A stretch of DNA of 6,066 bases from Candidatus Omnitrophota bacterium (GTDB lineage: Bacteria > Omnitrophota > Gorgyraeia > S143-82). Under the pieces are notes generated by a model. That model was not told the DNA's origin and did no database searches. It saw only the letters and a program-made list of their open reading frames with translations. This document shows positions 5,301 through 6,066 of the stretch, one piece after another (the stretch's first letter is position 1; each line of letters opens with the position of its first letter). Position numbers and translations under genes: made by a program. The stretch is from contig JALVWL010000241.1 of the NCBI GenBank assembly GCA_027034965.1, positions 1-6,066 of the forward strand. The letters run 5' to 3'.

Positions 5301-6066
5301 ATGGGCTCTGATAAGTTGTGGGGCGGCAGGTTTAAGAGTGATATTGCCCGGGAGGTATTTGATTTCTCTCGGGGGGATCTGGATGATTACGTGTTATATT
5401 CTTATGATGTTATGGCTTCCATTGCCCATACAAAGGCATTGAATAAGGCAGGGATAATCTCTGATAAAGAGGCCGAAGAGCTTATATCTGCTCTTACTAA
5501 ATTGAAAAAAAAGCGGTTCGATCTATCTGAGTATGATACAGAAGATATCCATTCCTTTGTTTTGAAGAGGTTAAAGAAGCTTGCTCCGAACAGCTATGAA
5601 AAACTGCATTCTGCAAGGAGCAGAAATGACTTAGTCGCAGGCGCAAGTCTACTTTACATACTTACTGTGGCATTTATGCTTATCCAAAAAACAAGGGACC
5701 TGCAAAAGGCCTTGGTGTCAAAGGCAAGGGAATCCCAGGATATTTATATGCCAAGTTTTACCCATCTGCAGGATGCTCAGGTTATCTCTGCTGGCCATTA
5801 TCTGCTTTCATGGGTAGAGGCGCTGGATGAGGTGGTTGCTGATTTACAACACGTGATAGCCTCGGCAAAGTCTCCTTTGGGCGCGTGTGCAGGCAGTGGT
5901 TCTGCTATCCCTGTTGATGTAATGGAGTTGGCAAAGGATTTTCATATAAATGACATCTATCTGAATAGTCTGTTTGCTATATCTGACAGGAGTTATTACC
6001 TGAGGTTTTTGTTTGCATATGCCCATCTGGCGTTGATATTGTCCAGGCTTGCCGAGGACTGGATTA
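5301..6066 (+). CDS. argH: Argininosuccinate lyase, N-terminal 255 codons (3' end outside window)
   Basis: ArgH splits argininosuccinate into arginine and fumarate, the last step of arginine synthesis, as a cytoplasmic homotetramer of the fumarase/aspartase superfamily. ATG 5301 follows AGGAG (5291-5295) by 5 bases, and the frame is open to the window end, covering just over half of a usual length of about 450-460. Visible family blocks are KLWGGRF (5-11), a region equivalent to SIAHTKAL, EDIHSFV, the signature HSARSRND (103-110), MPSFTHLQDAQ (150-160) with the catalytic-base His of THLQ (155), and SPLGACAGSG (191-200). NSLFAISDR and LSRLAEDW follow in the right order. Several usually fixed positions differ: Gln after RND is Leu 111, VATD is VAGA, and AQP is AQV. 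The later GSSxMPxKxN loop is outside the window, so activity cannot be judged. It may be true ArgH or a diverged paralogue; the enzyme family is confident. Confidence 0.9.
   Translation, partial: MGSDKLWGGRFKSDIAREVFDFSRGDLDDYVLYSYDVMASIAHTKALNKAGIISDKEAEELISALTKLKKKRFDLSEYDTEDIHSFVLKRLKKLAPNSYEKLHSARSRNDLVAGASLLYILTVAFMLIQKTRDLQKALVSKARESQDIYMPSFTHLQDAQVISAGHYLLSWVEALDEVVADLQHVIASAKSPLGACAGSGSAIPVDVMELAKDFHINDIYLNSLFAISDRSYYLRFLFAYAHLALILSRLAEDWI

Noticed and set aside
5213..5311. Short ORF of 32 codons from ATG 5213 running through the terminator into the start of argH
   Set aside because: Its AGGAG box touches the ATG with no spacing, it crosses the terminator and promoter signals, and the product has no recognisable feature.

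Overview
The window looks like chromosomal DNA from an uncultured Gram-negative bacterium, most likely Candidatus Omnitrophota (OP3). This rests on two things. The 1288-residue secreted protein in the middle has sequence blocks (FWVNLN, WIVP, LRQ..ARWY, a GGGAD end) that I recall from large Omnitrophota envelope proteins. The next gene carries a PEP-CTERM tail, which implies an exosortase system and an outer membrane. Both points come from memory of families, not from a search. All genes are on the + strand.

Layout: 1-255 is the 3' end of mutL (mismatch repair, endonuclease-type C-terminus). 256-567 is non-coding or leader DNA holding a perfect inverted repeat just after mutL, an 11-bp tandem repeat, an AT-rich element, and a strong sigma70-type promoter (TTGACA, 16 bp, TGcTATACT). 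An 11-codon candidate leader ORF follows, whose stop overlaps the start of the next gene. 568-4434 encodes the giant secreted protein: signal peptide, conserved N-terminal domain, two tandem copies of a unit made of a membrane hairpin plus a helical domain of about 170-200 residues, then a C-terminal region with an HELVE motif. 4566-5192 encodes a 208-residue PEP-CTERM protein. 5193-5300 holds a probable intrinsic terminator interlocked with a promoter. 5301 to the window end is the first 255 codons of an argininosuccinate lyase (argH) with altered signature motifs.

The genes do not form one pathway. mutL and argH are housekeeping genes flanking an accessory envelope island: a membrane-anchored giant protein and an exosortase-sorted surface protein. 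The most interesting item is the giant protein. Its internal duplication is clear at the protein level, and a 9-bp repeat in unit 1 accounts for the six-residue length difference between the two units in that segment. No mobile element, CRISPR array, tRNA or rRNA was seen.
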